This document shows positions 24,957 through 35,117 of a stretch of DNA of 37,910 nt, piece by piece. The notes beneath the pieces were generated by a model, which had not been told where the DNA came from, ran no database searches, and saw nothing but the letters and a program-made list of their open reading frames with translations. Numbering within the stretch: position 1 is the stretch's first letter; each line of letters begins with the position of its first letter. Position numbers and translations under genes: made by a program. The stretch is from Porticoccus sp. W117 (GTDB lineage Bacteria > Pseudomonadota > Gammaproteobacteria > Pseudomonadales > Porticoccaceae), in contig NZ_JATAAF010000026.1 in the NCBI RefSeq assembly GCF_030341905.1, positions 1-37,910 on the forward strand, given 5' to 3'.

Positions 24957-26002
24957 TCAAAACAATCCCACTTAACAGGGTTTCCTCTTTTACAGAGAGC
25001 CTTAACCTTTTTTCCCATAACTTGATCGTAAAACTTGGGGGGCAAACCATAGCCAGGCCTAATACTCCTGACATGCGTACTGGTAATAATCTCCCCTGGC
25101 ATCACATCTTGCACAAAATACAACGAGCGCCTAAATGCCAAGCTCCCCTTTTCACTTTCCTTGTGATCATAGTTAACCCGACCCAGTGACTCCCAAGAAA
25201 TTCGAGCGCCATCACAAAGATTTTTCAATTCTCTAGGCTCCAACGAGAAGCTATCATCAGGCCCTCCACCAGATCGGCTTAGAGTTACATGCTTTTCAAT
25301 CACGCATGCACCCAATGCAACGGAAGCTACCGCAGTTGTATTGTCGATTGTGTGATCAGATAGTCCGGCAATAACACCAAACTCACGCTCCAGGTCTGGA
25401 ATTGTCAGCAAGTTGTAATCGGAAGCCGGGGCGGGATAACCACTCACACAATGAAGTACCACTAGCTCCTTGCAACCCCCGTCTTTTGCTGCTGCAATGG
25501 CCTCTGATATCTCATCCTTAGTCGCCATTCCGGTAGAGATAATCATTGGCTTACCCGTGGCAGCCGTATACTTAATCAACGGGATATCAATCGCTTCAAA
25601 CGAAGCAATTTTATACGCTGGCGCCCCCAGATTTTCCAGCATATCTACTGCTGTATGATCAAAAGGCGAGCTAAACATTGTAATATCCAGCTCTCTTGCT
25701 TTTTCGAATAGCGGTTTATGCCAATCCCAGGGCATGTGCGCTTCTTTATACAGATCATAAAGAGTTCTACCATCCCAGAGACCACCACGAATCAGGAATT
25801 CATCTGAATCACAGTCCATTGTGATTGTTTCATGTGTATAGCTCTGCAGTTTTACTGCATCTGCTCCGGCCTTTTTAGACTCTTCAATAATTCTAAATGC
25901 CCGCTCAATGTCACCATTGTGATTTGCAGATAACTCCGATATCACATAAGGCCTAAACGCCCTACCAATTTTTCGACCATCAATTTCAATATAATCAGAC
26001 AT
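24953..26002 (-). CDS. pseI: Pseudaminic acid synthase (NeuB/PseI family)
   Basis: This enzyme condenses phosphoenolpyruvate with a 2,4-diacetamido-trideoxy hexose to make a nine-carbon nonulosonic acid. The 349-residue protein has the NeuB barrel (about 1-280): VISELSANHNGD, AGADAVKLQSYTHETIT, MFSSPFD, YKIASFE, STGMA, VLHCVSGYPAP, GLSDHTID and VIEKHVTLSR. The C-terminal SAF antifreeze-like domain (about 290-349) has RRSLYFVQDVMPGE and IRPGYGLPP. LQSYT and the overall pattern favour PseI over sialic or legionaminic synthases. It follows the ATP-grasp gene by 9 bp and overlaps the PhyH gene by 4 bp. Neighbouring PseB, PseC and PseG support the pseudaminic assignment. Confidence 0.93.
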   Translation of the reverse strand: MSDYIEIDGRKIGRAFRPYVISELSANHNGDIERAFRIIEESKKAGADAVKLQSYTHETITMDCDSDEFLIRGGLWDGRTLYDLYKEAHMPWDWHKPLFEKARELDITMFSSPFDHTAVDMLENLGAPAYKIASFEAIDIPLIKYTAATGKPMIISTGMATKDEISEAIAAAKDGGCKELVVLHCVSGYPAPASDYNLLTIPDLEREFGVIAGLSDHTIDNTTAVASVALGACVIEKHVTLSRSGGGPDDSFSLEPRELKNLCDGARISWESLGRVNYDHKESEKGSLAFRRSLYFVQDVMPGEIITSTHVRSIRPGYGLPPKFYDQVMGKKVKALCKRGNPVKWDCFE

Positions 26003-26011
26003 GGCGCAATC

Positions 26012-26968
26012 TTAATCCTCTATATACTCTGCATACCCACGATAAAACTTTATCCCGTTTTTGGGCGGCGCATAGTCATCAAGCTCCATTCCAGCCAACT
26101 CTTCCAGAGACCAGATCAAATCCTTAAACCCTAGCTTATGACGAAAAACCACTGTGCTTGAGAATCTCGGATTTATCTCAAACAATACAGGCCCTCTACT
26201 GGTCAATCTAAGCTGGACATTTATGGCACCAACCAGCCCGAGTCGTTCAGCCAGCTTTTCAAGGTAAAGTCTAATTTCATCGTTTTCTACGACTTCGCCT
26301 TTTCCTGTCAAACCGCCAGAAAGACTGCGCTTGAATATTACTGACCTAACCTCTCCAGAAGCAGTCACATATAAGCCGCAGGTGTACTCCTGGTCATCAG
26401 GAAGTAATAATTCCTGCCAGATATAATCTGGCCGTCCTGACAACTCACGAGCCCTTTCTTCTGTCTTGACCACCTCAACGTCCTTACTCCCCCTTCCGCC
26501 TCGAGGCTTGAAAATACAAGGAAGGGCCTGCGGGGCAGAGACTTCAACCAAAGATGTCCACGGACTATTCAAGCCATTTTTCTCGACAAACCGGGCAGTC
26601 GCATATTTATCCAGTGAGACATTAACAACAGTTGCGTTAGCCATGACAACATGACATCCGGCACGCCTTCCAAAATCGACACCAGAATTCGATAGAACGG
26701 AGATTTCAGCCTCACTTGTCGGGATAAATACTTCGATATTATTTTCCGATATTAGAGCTTCAATACTTTCAATATAGGATGCATCATCAGCCCTGGGAAC
26801 ACTGAACATATCATCAAAAACACACTTCCCAATTCCATCGGGAGTTATATCGCATCCAAAAACTTTTCCCGACGTATCTTCTTTTAAGATTCGGCCAATC
26901 CCCAGACCAATATCACCAGAAGCGCCACTGACTAATACCCTCATTGAGGAAATCTTACTTTCAGGCAT
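26012..26968 (-). CDS. ATP-grasp ligase (carbamoyl-phosphate-synthase-like)
   Basis: The protein has an N-terminal Rossmann-like pre-ATP-grasp part (MRVLVSGASGDIGLGIGRIL, GCDITPDGIG, PTSEAEI). An ATP-grasp domain follows with IFKPRGGRGSKDVEVV, the acidic DDQEYTCGLYV segment and FEINPRFSST, which supplies the metal-binding E and N. Such enzymes activate a carboxylate as acyl-phosphate and couple it to an amine or other nucleophile. In this setting it may ligate an amino or hydroxy acid to an amino sugar, or act on the nonulosonate carboxylate; neither is proven. The ATG at 26968 has AAAGGAA at a spacing of 8 and gives 318 residues. Upstream TTG (26986) and downstream ATG (26944) are alternatives. 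It overlaps the phosphoesterase gene by 8 bp. Confidence 0.75.
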   Translation of the reverse strand: MPESKISSMRVLVSGASGDIGLGIGRILKEDTSGKVFGCDITPDGIGKCVFDDMFSVPRADDASYIESIEALISENNIEVFIPTSEAEISVLSNSGVDFGRRAGCHVVMANATVVNVSLDKYATARFVEKNGLNSPWTSLVEVSAPQALPCIFKPRGGRGSKDVEVVKTEERARELSGRPDYIWQELLLPDDQEYTCGLYVTASGEVRSVIFKRSLSGGLTGKGEVVENDEIRLYLEKLAERLGLVGAINVQLRLTSRGPVLFEINPRFSSTVVFRHKLGFKDLIWSLEELAGMELDDYAPPKNGIKFYRGYAEYIED

Positions 26969-27668
26969 AAGGATTATTCCTTTCAAGAATCCTGACCAGA
27001 TAAGAGCAACCCGGATCTATTTCTTGTGCTTTTTCTTTGATAGGTTTGCTATCGAAGGGAACCCTTCGCTTAGCCAAAGCCAAATTCGCCACATCAAAAA
27101 CCACATAACTTGCCAAGGAACCAACATCTCGAGGCTGGCCCACAGAACCCGGATTGACCACAGTACAATTTGGCCGTGAAAATACAACGGGATAATGAGT
27201 GTGACCAAAGAATACAAAATCAAAGCCAGATATTTCATCTAATCGTGCAGGACTCACATCAGGGTAAACATACTCATCCACATGTAAATCACTGCCATGA
27301 AAAAAACCGAGCTCAACACCTTCAACTTTCAGTTGTTCTGATTCTGGCAATTCATCCAACCACTTCAGGTCATCACCTGATAACTGCTCTCTGCAATACT
27401 CAAGACCACTACCATACTTTCTTTTACAGAGCTCCAAGAACTCAGGATCTTTTAAAGATCTCGCAAGGAGATCTTCATGATTCCCTCGTATAGTCACCAT
27501 GCGCTCATCAGAACGAATCAAATCAATGACCTGCTTTGGCCAGTAGTAATACCCCACCAAATCACCAAGAATGTAAATCTTTTCACATCCATTCTTGTCT
27601 ATATCTTGCAGAACAGCCTGAAGAGCAAAAATATTGGCATGGATATCAGAGATCACTGCTATCTTCAT
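26961..27668 (-). CDS. Calcineurin-like metallophosphoesterase
   Basis: The 235-residue protein has the complete metallophosphatase motif series: ISDIHAN (DxH), GDLVGYYYWP (GDxxG), RGNHED (GNHE), FFHGS and FFGHTHYP (GHTH), with NPGSVGQPRD after it as in the YfcE/MJ0936 group. These enzymes cleave phosphomono- or diesters with two metal ions. Inside a nonulosonate cluster it could dephosphorylate a 9-phosphate or another sugar-phosphate intermediate. Canonical Pse synthesis uses non-phosphorylated intermediates after PseG, so its role is not obvious. It overlaps the SDR gene by 4 bp and the ATP-grasp gene by about 8 bp, suggesting that the three are made together. Confidence 0.82.
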   Translation of the reverse strand: MKIAVISDIHANIFALQAVLQDIDKNGCEKIYILGDLVGYYYWPKQVIDLIRSDERMVTIRGNHEDLLARSLKDPEFLELCKRKYGSGLEYCREQLSGDDLKWLDELPESEQLKVEGVELGFFHGSDLHVDEYVYPDVSPARLDEISGFDFVFFGHTHYPVVFSRPNCTVVNPGSVGQPRDVGSLASYVVFDVANLALAKRRVPFDSKPIKEKAQEIDPGCSYLVRILERNNPYA

Positions 27669-28348
27669 AGCTCATCCACTTCATCAAATATCTCTCTTGC
27701 AACACTTGATGGGGAGCGCAGCTTTCCGCTCTCCTTCAATTCTGCAAAATATGCGGCATCAGGAAATTCCTCCACACTCTTAGAGCGTATTGTCTCCTGC
27801 ATACCTGTATCCATAACCCCAGGATCAAGATGAGCCACCGAAACTTGCTCATCATATTCTTGCTTTAAAACCTCAAGATGCATTTTAACAGCACATTTTG
27901 TTGCACAATAGGCACCCCAACCTGCAATTGGACGGGAAGCCGCACCAGTTGATATGTTTACCACCTTCATTGATACATCAGGTTCCTCAAGCAAACTTAC
28001 AAGCTGATTAACCATCAAAACTGGCTGAATATAATTAATCATTGTTGATTGAGTAAATGCTTCCGGAGAAATAGCTCCTACTTTTACAATTGGTTCAATG
28101 GTCCCAGCATTTAATATCACCCGAAGCTCGTCCACCTTTGTCGGCACAGCGTCCAACAAACCACTCCAATCCACCTGACTCGACAAGTCACATTTGAAAA
28201 GCGACAAATTGGGATCAGTAAATTTGACAGCCGCCCTCCCTACACATATCAACTTATGGGTAGCGCTGAGTTTCGGCAGCAAGTGCTCTAGCATGGCCGC
28301 TCCCAAACCACGAGAGTACCCTGAGAGTATCGTCACCCTCATCTTCAT
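27665..28348 (-). CDS. Short-chain dehydrogenase/reductase
   Basis: This is a classical SDR of 227 residues. The nucleotide-binding motif is GYSRGLGAAM (TGxxxGxG type, with Y-S-R suggesting NADP preference), then CDLS for the adenine pocket and NAG (LNAGTIEP). The active site has the catalytic S in VNISTGAAS and YCATK for Y-x3-K. It would oxidise or reduce a hydroxyl/keto pair, possibly on a sugar intermediate or an acyl group to be attached. The length and motif set suggest an active enzyme. It overlaps pseG upstream and the phosphoesterase downstream by 4 bp each. The substrate cannot be read from sequence. Confidence 0.82.
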   Translation of the reverse strand: MKMRVTILSGYSRGLGAAMLEHLLPKLSATHKLICVGRAAVKFTDPNLSLFKCDLSSQVDWSGLLDAVPTKVDELRVILNAGTIEPIVKVGAISPEAFTQSTMINYIQPVLMVNQLVSLLEEPDVSMKVVNISTGAASRPIAGWGAYCATKCAVKMHLEVLKQEYDEQVSVAHLDPGVMDTGMQETIRSKSVEEFPDAAYFAELKESGKLRSPSSVAREIFDEVDEL

Positions 28349-29430
28349 CCCTCCAATAAGACTGACACCAAACGCCCAGCCCCTCGGCCATCAACCAATT
28401 CACAAGAGGCAGCCATTATCTGTTCGTAGTTCGCCAAAACTTCTTCAAGACTTTCGCTCAAATCAGCCGCATCAAAAGATCCCATCTGATCTATGCAGAC
28501 AGCTGCGCCAAGCTCCCTCACCTTAGAGATAACATCCGATTGATTGTCGGCTGTTTTCACCAAAACTGACGGGATGCCCAAACAAAAGCGCTCCCAAGTC
28601 GCTGAACCAGCTGCACCTATCGCTACATCAGATTCAACCAACAGCTCTGAGATAGATTTTGGGCTCACGTGAAGCTCAGCAGACATTCTTGAGCCATCAA
28701 GAAACTTCTTCAGGCCGCTGATATGTGGATAGGCATCGCCAACAACTACCAGTACCCGAAACCTGTTATCAGCAAGGTAGTCTTCCAGAGACATCAAAAT
28801 ATTTTGAGTTACATTGCCTGGATCAGTACTTCCAAAGTTAAGAAAAACAACATTTGTATTTTTTAGCCTTACTCGTCGATCTAGAGAAGCCAATCTATTT
28901 TCAGAAAACTCTTCTCTCAGCAGACAGTACTTTGATCCGACAAGCAGTTTCGCATTCGAAGGAACCAAATCAGAGTATTCACTTGCAGAACGACCACAGG
29001 TTTGGTCTATCAGAACATCACAATTATGCTGTCTATTAACTAAATCATCGACCACACAAACCTTGTAGCCACTACGCTTAAAATAATTCTCGAACTCAAC
29101 ATCGAGCCCATAGTGATCCACGACAATCAAGTCATTACTGGAAAAGCCCTTTTCCTCCAGAACATTCACCCAATCCTTTGCATCTTGGTCTTTTTTCGCC
29201 CCAACCCAACCATCATAACTAGAGTAATCAGAGTCAACCTGAAGTGGCAGGACACAAAGCTCAAACCCGGACTCGGTAACGGCATTAAACTGAGCACCTT
29301 CATGAGCACGCATCAGGAAACAAATATCTTCAACACCCTCGTGCCTCAACTGCTTCGCCAGGGTAAGACATCTGGCCAAATGCCCTCCCCCAACAAACGT
29401 CCCAGCATCAACTCGAAAAGCGGCTTTCAT
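28345..29430 (-). CDS. pseG: UDP-sugar hydrolase of pseudaminic synthesis
   Basis: PseG removes UDP from UDP-2,4-diacetamido-2,4,6-trideoxy-L-altrose, freeing the sugar for PseI. The 361-residue GT-B-like protein begins FRVDAGTFVGGGHLARCLTLA, whose GGGH-x-x-R-C-L segment carries the histidine known to be catalytic in PseG. It then has VVDHYGLD, FLNFGSTDPGNVT and a C-terminal nucleotide-binding stretch AIGAAGSATWERFCLGIPSV. A PseG is specific to the pseudaminic branch (legionaminic and sialic routes use hydrolysing 2-epimerases), so it anchors the assignment of the whole block. It starts at the stop of the aminotransferase gene with a 1-bp overlap. Confidence 0.9.
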   Translation of the reverse strand: MKAAFRVDAGTFVGGGHLARCLTLAKQLRHEGVEDICFLMRAHEGAQFNAVTESGFELCVLPLQVDSDYSSYDGWVGAKKDQDAKDWVNVLEEKGFSSNDLIVVDHYGLDVEFENYFKRSGYKVCVVDDLVNRQHNCDVLIDQTCGRSASEYSDLVPSNAKLLVGSKYCLLREEFSENRLASLDRRVRLKNTNVVFLNFGSTDPGNVTQNILMSLEDYLADNRFRVLVVVGDAYPHISGLKKFLDGSRMSAELHVSPKSISELLVESDVAIGAAGSATWERFCLGIPSVLVKTADNQSDVISKVRELGAAVCIDQMGSFDAADLSESLEEVLANYEQIMAASCELVDGRGAGRLVSVLLEG

Positions 29431-30719
29431 TATCGAACCTTAAAAAGGGGCTTCAGAGGATCACATGCCAGCTTCGATAAAACCAATCCACCTTCATCAG
29501 CTTCCCTAATCAGGGGAAGAACTTCTGCGTAAGCAGCTAGCAGCGTATCTATTTCCTCATAGGAGTGAGAGTAGCTCATATTATGACTACCTAAAGTCAA
29601 TATTCCCTTTTTGAACATTTCCTGCATAAACAGTGTCTTGAGCTCGAACGAATTCGCTGTTTTACCATCAGGAATCAGCAGGAAACTCCATGATGGATGC
29701 CCTGCCAGTGAAAAGTGCTCATTCAAGCCTTTACTCTCAATAAGACTTGCCAGCCCATCCAACAAATATTTCCCTTTAGACTCCAGATCAGAAACAACTT
29801 TTTCACTTTTCAGTTTATCAAGAACTGCACTTGCCGCAGCTAACGACAAAGCCTCGCCACCAAACGTACCGCTGAAGAAAACATCCTCCATTAACTTCAT
29901 TACATCTGAGCGACCAGTAACGGCGGACAACGGATAACCATTCGCCAACCCTTTACCAAAGGTAGCCAGATCTGGAGTGACTCCAAAATATTGTTGGGCA
30001 CCACCTTCCGAATATCTAAAACCAGTAATGGTCTCATCAAAAATCAGTAACGCCCCGTTGTCGTGAGTAACCTTCTTCACTCGCTCCAAGAAGTCGTCTT
30101 TAGGAAATTCAACATTCATAGGCTCCATAATGACGGCACCCACTTGTCCCGAATTTTCTTCAAAAATACGGATCAAGGAATCGATATCATTATATGAGAA
30201 CTTATGGGTCAGTTTCTGAACAACCTCAGGCACACCCAGGTTTCTAGAAGTGGAACCAATATACCAATCCTGCCAACCGTGATACCCACACACTGCGACA
30301 TCATCTCGCCCAGTAAATGCTCGAGCTATTCTTATAGCCCCCGAGGTTGCATCAGACCCATTCTTGCCGAACCTAACCTTTTCAGCACAAGGCACCATAT
30401 CAACAATTTTTTCAGCCACTTCAGCTTCCAAAACGGTTGAAAGGGAAAAGCTCACTCCTTTTTCAAGCTGGCTTATTACTGCGTTATCAACACTTGAATC
30501 ACAGTAACCCAGAGTGATAGAAGCCAGTGCGTTGACGAAGTCAATATATTCATTTCCATCAACATCTTTAACAACACTCCCTTTTCCTCTCTCAAGAAAA
30601 AGAGGTGAAACACCTCTCGGATATTGAGTAATACTCTTACTAAATGTTTGGGATGCCAGCGGAATAGTCTTCAGAGCCCGCTCAAGTAATTCTTCTGAGT
30701 TTTTGTAGCAACGATTCAT
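29430..30719 (-). CDS. Class III (GSA-like) PLP aminotransferase
   Basis: The 429-residue fold-type I enzyme is related to glutamate-1-semialdehyde aminomutase. Visible motifs are GKGSVVKDVDGNEYIDFVNALASI, FGKNGSDATSGAIRIARAFTG (phosphate-binding), GYHGWQDWYIGST, ALLIFDETITGFRY (the PLP-ring aspartate) and ATFGKGLANGYPLSAV with the Schiff-base lysine. It is not the PseC type, which is also encoded here (32922). A second aminotransferase is not needed for Pse5Ac7Ac, so it likely aminates another intermediate. I recall similar genes beside SpsF and an aldo/keto reductase in flagellar or O-antigen glycosylation islands of other bacteria. Substrate unknown. Confidence 0.85.
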   Translation of the reverse strand: MNRCYKNSEELLERALKTIPLASQTFSKSITQYPRGVSPLFLERGKGSVVKDVDGNEYIDFVNALASITLGYCDSSVDNAVISQLEKGVSFSLSTVLEAEVAEKIVDMVPCAEKVRFGKNGSDATSGAIRIARAFTGRDDVAVCGYHGWQDWYIGSTSRNLGVPEVVQKLTHKFSYNDIDSLIRIFEENSGQVGAVIMEPMNVEFPKDDFLERVKKVTHDNGALLIFDETITGFRYSEGGAQQYFGVTPDLATFGKGLANGYPLSAVTGRSDVMKLMEDVFFSGTFGGEALSLAAASAVLDKLKSEKVVSDLESKGKYLLDGLASLIESKGLNEHFSLAGHPSWSFLLIPDGKTANSFELKTLFMQEMFKKGILTLGSHNMSYSHSYEEIDTLLAAYAEVLPLIREADEGGLVLSKLACDPLKPLFKVR

Positions 30720-30730
30720 TTTTTAAACCC

Positions 30731-31489
30731 TTAAACCTTTTCATCACGAGCCAAAGACGTCGTTAACCCTTCATTCCTTAAAAAGGAAGAGTTTATTTCC
30801 TGGAGTTCAGGCTCGAACTCAAGAGCCTTTATTACGTCAGCCGAGGAAAAATTAGGATTACTCGCGTACAGTCTTTTGTATATTTGATTCACAAACTCGA
30901 AATCTTCAAACTCATCAACTGTCCATCTCATTGATGAATTATCAGTATCTGACACCAAACCACATATCTTATAACGATCAGCGTTATTCCGAATGTAGAG
31001 CGTGACATGCTCACGCTCCGAAACCTTTTCTGACGAAGCCCACGCCTCAAAAAGAACGCTTGACTTCACAACTTCTACGTCAAGACCATCTGGATATGTG
31101 GGAGTTAGGGAGTTAGAAGTGTAGTCTGCCCCTTCCTTTATATGTCGCTCAATTGTCAGATCAATCAATTCGGGATCGATTAATGGGCAATCACCAGTAA
31201 GCCTAACCACATGCTCTGGGTCATACTGCTGAGCTGCTTGATAATAACGATCCAAGACATCTACCAAGCTCCCGCGAAAGCAATCTATACTATGTGTTTC
31301 ACAGAAGCGCTCCAACTCATCATCACTGCCGTCAATACTGGTAGCCACAATCAGGCGATCAATTTGGGAAGAGCGCTTAATGCGCTCAATTTGATGCCAC
31401 AGCATTGGTTTACCTAAAATGCATTTCAGTACTTTACCCGGCAATCTAGAGGACGACATCCTGGCTTGGAGGATTGCTAAAACCTTCAT
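30731..31489 (-). CDS. SpsF-type cytidylyltransferase, candidate CMP-nonulosonate synthetase
   Basis: The 252-residue protein has the nucleotidyltransferase Rossmann fold of the CMP-sugar synthetase superfamily. The signature loop is ILQARMSSSRLPGKVL, the SpsF form, not the IPARGGSK of NeuA/PseF. Further motifs are RLTGDCPLIDPELID for metal and sugar binding and the RWTVDE end segment. It is the only cytidylyltransferase in the window, so it is the best candidate for making the CMP-activated sugar, which PseF does in the textbook pathway. The different signature leaves open another substrate. It overlaps the aldo/keto reductase gene by 4 bp. Confidence 0.78.
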   Translation of the reverse strand: MKVLAILQARMSSSRLPGKVLKCILGKPMLWHQIERIKRSSQIDRLIVATSIDGSDDELERFCETHSIDCFRGSLVDVLDRYYQAAQQYDPEHVVRLTGDCPLIDPELIDLTIERHIKEGADYTSNSLTPTYPDGLDVEVVKSSVLFEAWASSEKVSEREHVTLYIRNNADRYKICGLVSDTDNSSMRWTVDEFEDFEFVNQIYKRLYASNPNFSSADVIKALEFEPELQEINSSFLRNEGLTTSLARDEKV

Positions 31490-32373
31490 TTAAAGCTCCA
31501 TCTGGATGGCTCAATCACGCTTAAATCAGAAACAGAACAGGAAGAAAACACGTCCGGATCAATCCTTCCACTAGATGATTCCAGTAACTCAGAGAACTGA
31601 TCGAGACTATTAACCCCGCACACAACTACATCAACGCAATCAAGGGAAGAAACGAACTGCAATGAAGCTTCAAGTGGAGTAACGCCTTCTTTCATGCAGA
31701 GTTTATGAAAGTCAGCATGTAGAGGCTTAATCGATTCGAAATAAGGATTCAAGGACTCTGTATCCATCAATAACAGCCCCTGAAGAAATGCACTTCTTAC
31801 ATGAATCTCTACACCTTCAGATTTCAACTGAGCTAATACTTCTGACCTTAGAAACCGTTGATCGAAAATATTGAGAGGCAATTGAACCAGGTTCAGCGAC
31901 ACCTTCTCAGCGATGCCAGCCAATTGTTCAGGAGAATACACCGAGACTCCTATCTTTTGGACTAGCCCAGCCGCTTTTAAGTTCTGCATCTCAGCGTAGA
32001 GATCAAAACCTCCAGGTTTCAACAAATCATCCGCATTATGTATCAAGAGACCATACACACCCTTCAACCGCAATCTAGTTAGAGAGCGATGAAAAACGGC
32101 CAACAGCTTTGAAACGTCTTCACCACCAACTTTAGATCCAAAAAAATGGGGAGTCTTTGTTACAACTTTATAAGCAGTATCCGACAGTGCCGCCAAACAT
32201 TCACCAAGAACCTCTTCACTGTCCCCATACAACGCAGCTGTATCGACCACAGAGACGCCACTTTCCTTGGCTGCCTCCAAGATTCTTACCACTTCGTCCT
32301 TGCCAGTTTTTCCAGACTTGTTACTGATCCCGTAATCCTGGCCAAATTGAACCGTACCTAAACCCAGTTTCAT
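31486..32373 (-). CDS. Aldo/keto reductase
   Basis: The 295-residue TIM-barrel oxidoreductase has the catalytic tetrad in place: D and Y in VVDTAALYGDSEEVLG (near 40-50), K in VVTKT (near 73) and H in LLIHNADD (near 112). The start KLGLGTVQFGQDYGIS is typical of sugar-cluster aldo/keto reductases. It would use NAD(P)H on a keto or aldehyde group. Together with the SpsF-type and class III aminotransferase genes it forms a co-oriented trio (4-bp overlap with the first), suggesting one shared side pathway. Its role is not part of the standard Pse route. Confidence 0.83.
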   Translation of the reverse strand: MKLGLGTVQFGQDYGISNKSGKTGKDEVVRILEAAKESGVSVVDTAALYGDSEEVLGECLAALSDTAYKVVTKTPHFFGSKVGGEDVSKLLAVFHRSLTRLRLKGVYGLLIHNADDLLKPGGFDLYAEMQNLKAAGLVQKIGVSVYSPEQLAGIAEKVSLNLVQLPLNIFDQRFLRSEVLAQLKSEGVEIHVRSAFLQGLLLMDTESLNPYFESIKPLHADFHKLCMKEGVTPLEASLQFVSSLDCVDVVVCGVNSLDQFSELLESSSGRIDPDVFSSCSVSDLSVIEPSRWSFK

Positions 32374-32918
32374 CCATCCGCACTCTCTGACTTCAACAGC
32401 CCCATGACAAAGCAGTCCTGCCGTCGACCATCAACCTGCGCGTGCTCTCGAAGCACACCCTCCACCTGATAACCTGATTTCAAGAATGCCTTCTTAGAGC
32501 CTAGATTCTCTTCATAACAGCCGGCATCAACCTTATTCAAACCCAAGCTTATGAATGCGTACTTAGATACAGCTTTTATCATCTCTGTAGCATAACCACG
32601 CCCCCAGCACGTCTTCTCACCAACCATTAAACCTATGGTTGCACGACTATGCTGCAAGGAAATTGGCCCAAGCTTTATATTCCCAATATGCTTTCCACTC
32701 TGCTTTTCGAAAACACCAAATAGAATATTCTCTGAAGATTTCAGCATCGACTCAACAAAGCACTTGACAGACTTTATATCTTGAATCATAAATCTGGTTT
32801 CCAGATACTGGTTTATCTCAGGATCATTCAGCCAATCAACATATTCTTGAGTTACATCGCCAACATTTAGCTCTCTAAAGATTAGTCGTTGACTTTCCAA
32901 TAATTCCCGGGAATCCAT
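32370..32918 (-). CDS. GNAT acetyltransferase, candidate PseH
   Basis: The 182-residue RimJ/RimL-like GNAT protein has an N-terminal RLIFRELNVGDV...YVDWLNDPEINQYLETR region. Its acetyl-CoA-binding motif A runs around GRGYATEMIKAVSKYAF, and VDAGCYEENLGSKKAFLKSGY serves as motif B. In the pseudaminic pathway, PseH acetylates the 4-amino group made by PseC. This gene lies just after pseC (3-bp gap), the expected place. It is called PseH-like on context; GNAT sequences alone do not give the substrate. Confidence 0.75.
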   Translation of the reverse strand: MDSRELLESQRLIFRELNVGDVTQEYVDWLNDPEINQYLETRFMIQDIKSVKCFVESMLKSSENILFGVFEKQSGKHIGNIKLGPISLQHSRATIGLMVGEKTCWGRGYATEMIKAVSKYAFISLGLNKVDAGCYEENLGSKKAFLKSGYQVEGVLREHAQVDGRRQDCFVMGLLKSESADG

Positions 32919-32921
32919 TAT

Positions 32922-35098
<2,177 letters not shown>

Positions 35099-35117
35099 TT
35101 AAAAATTAGATAAAAAC

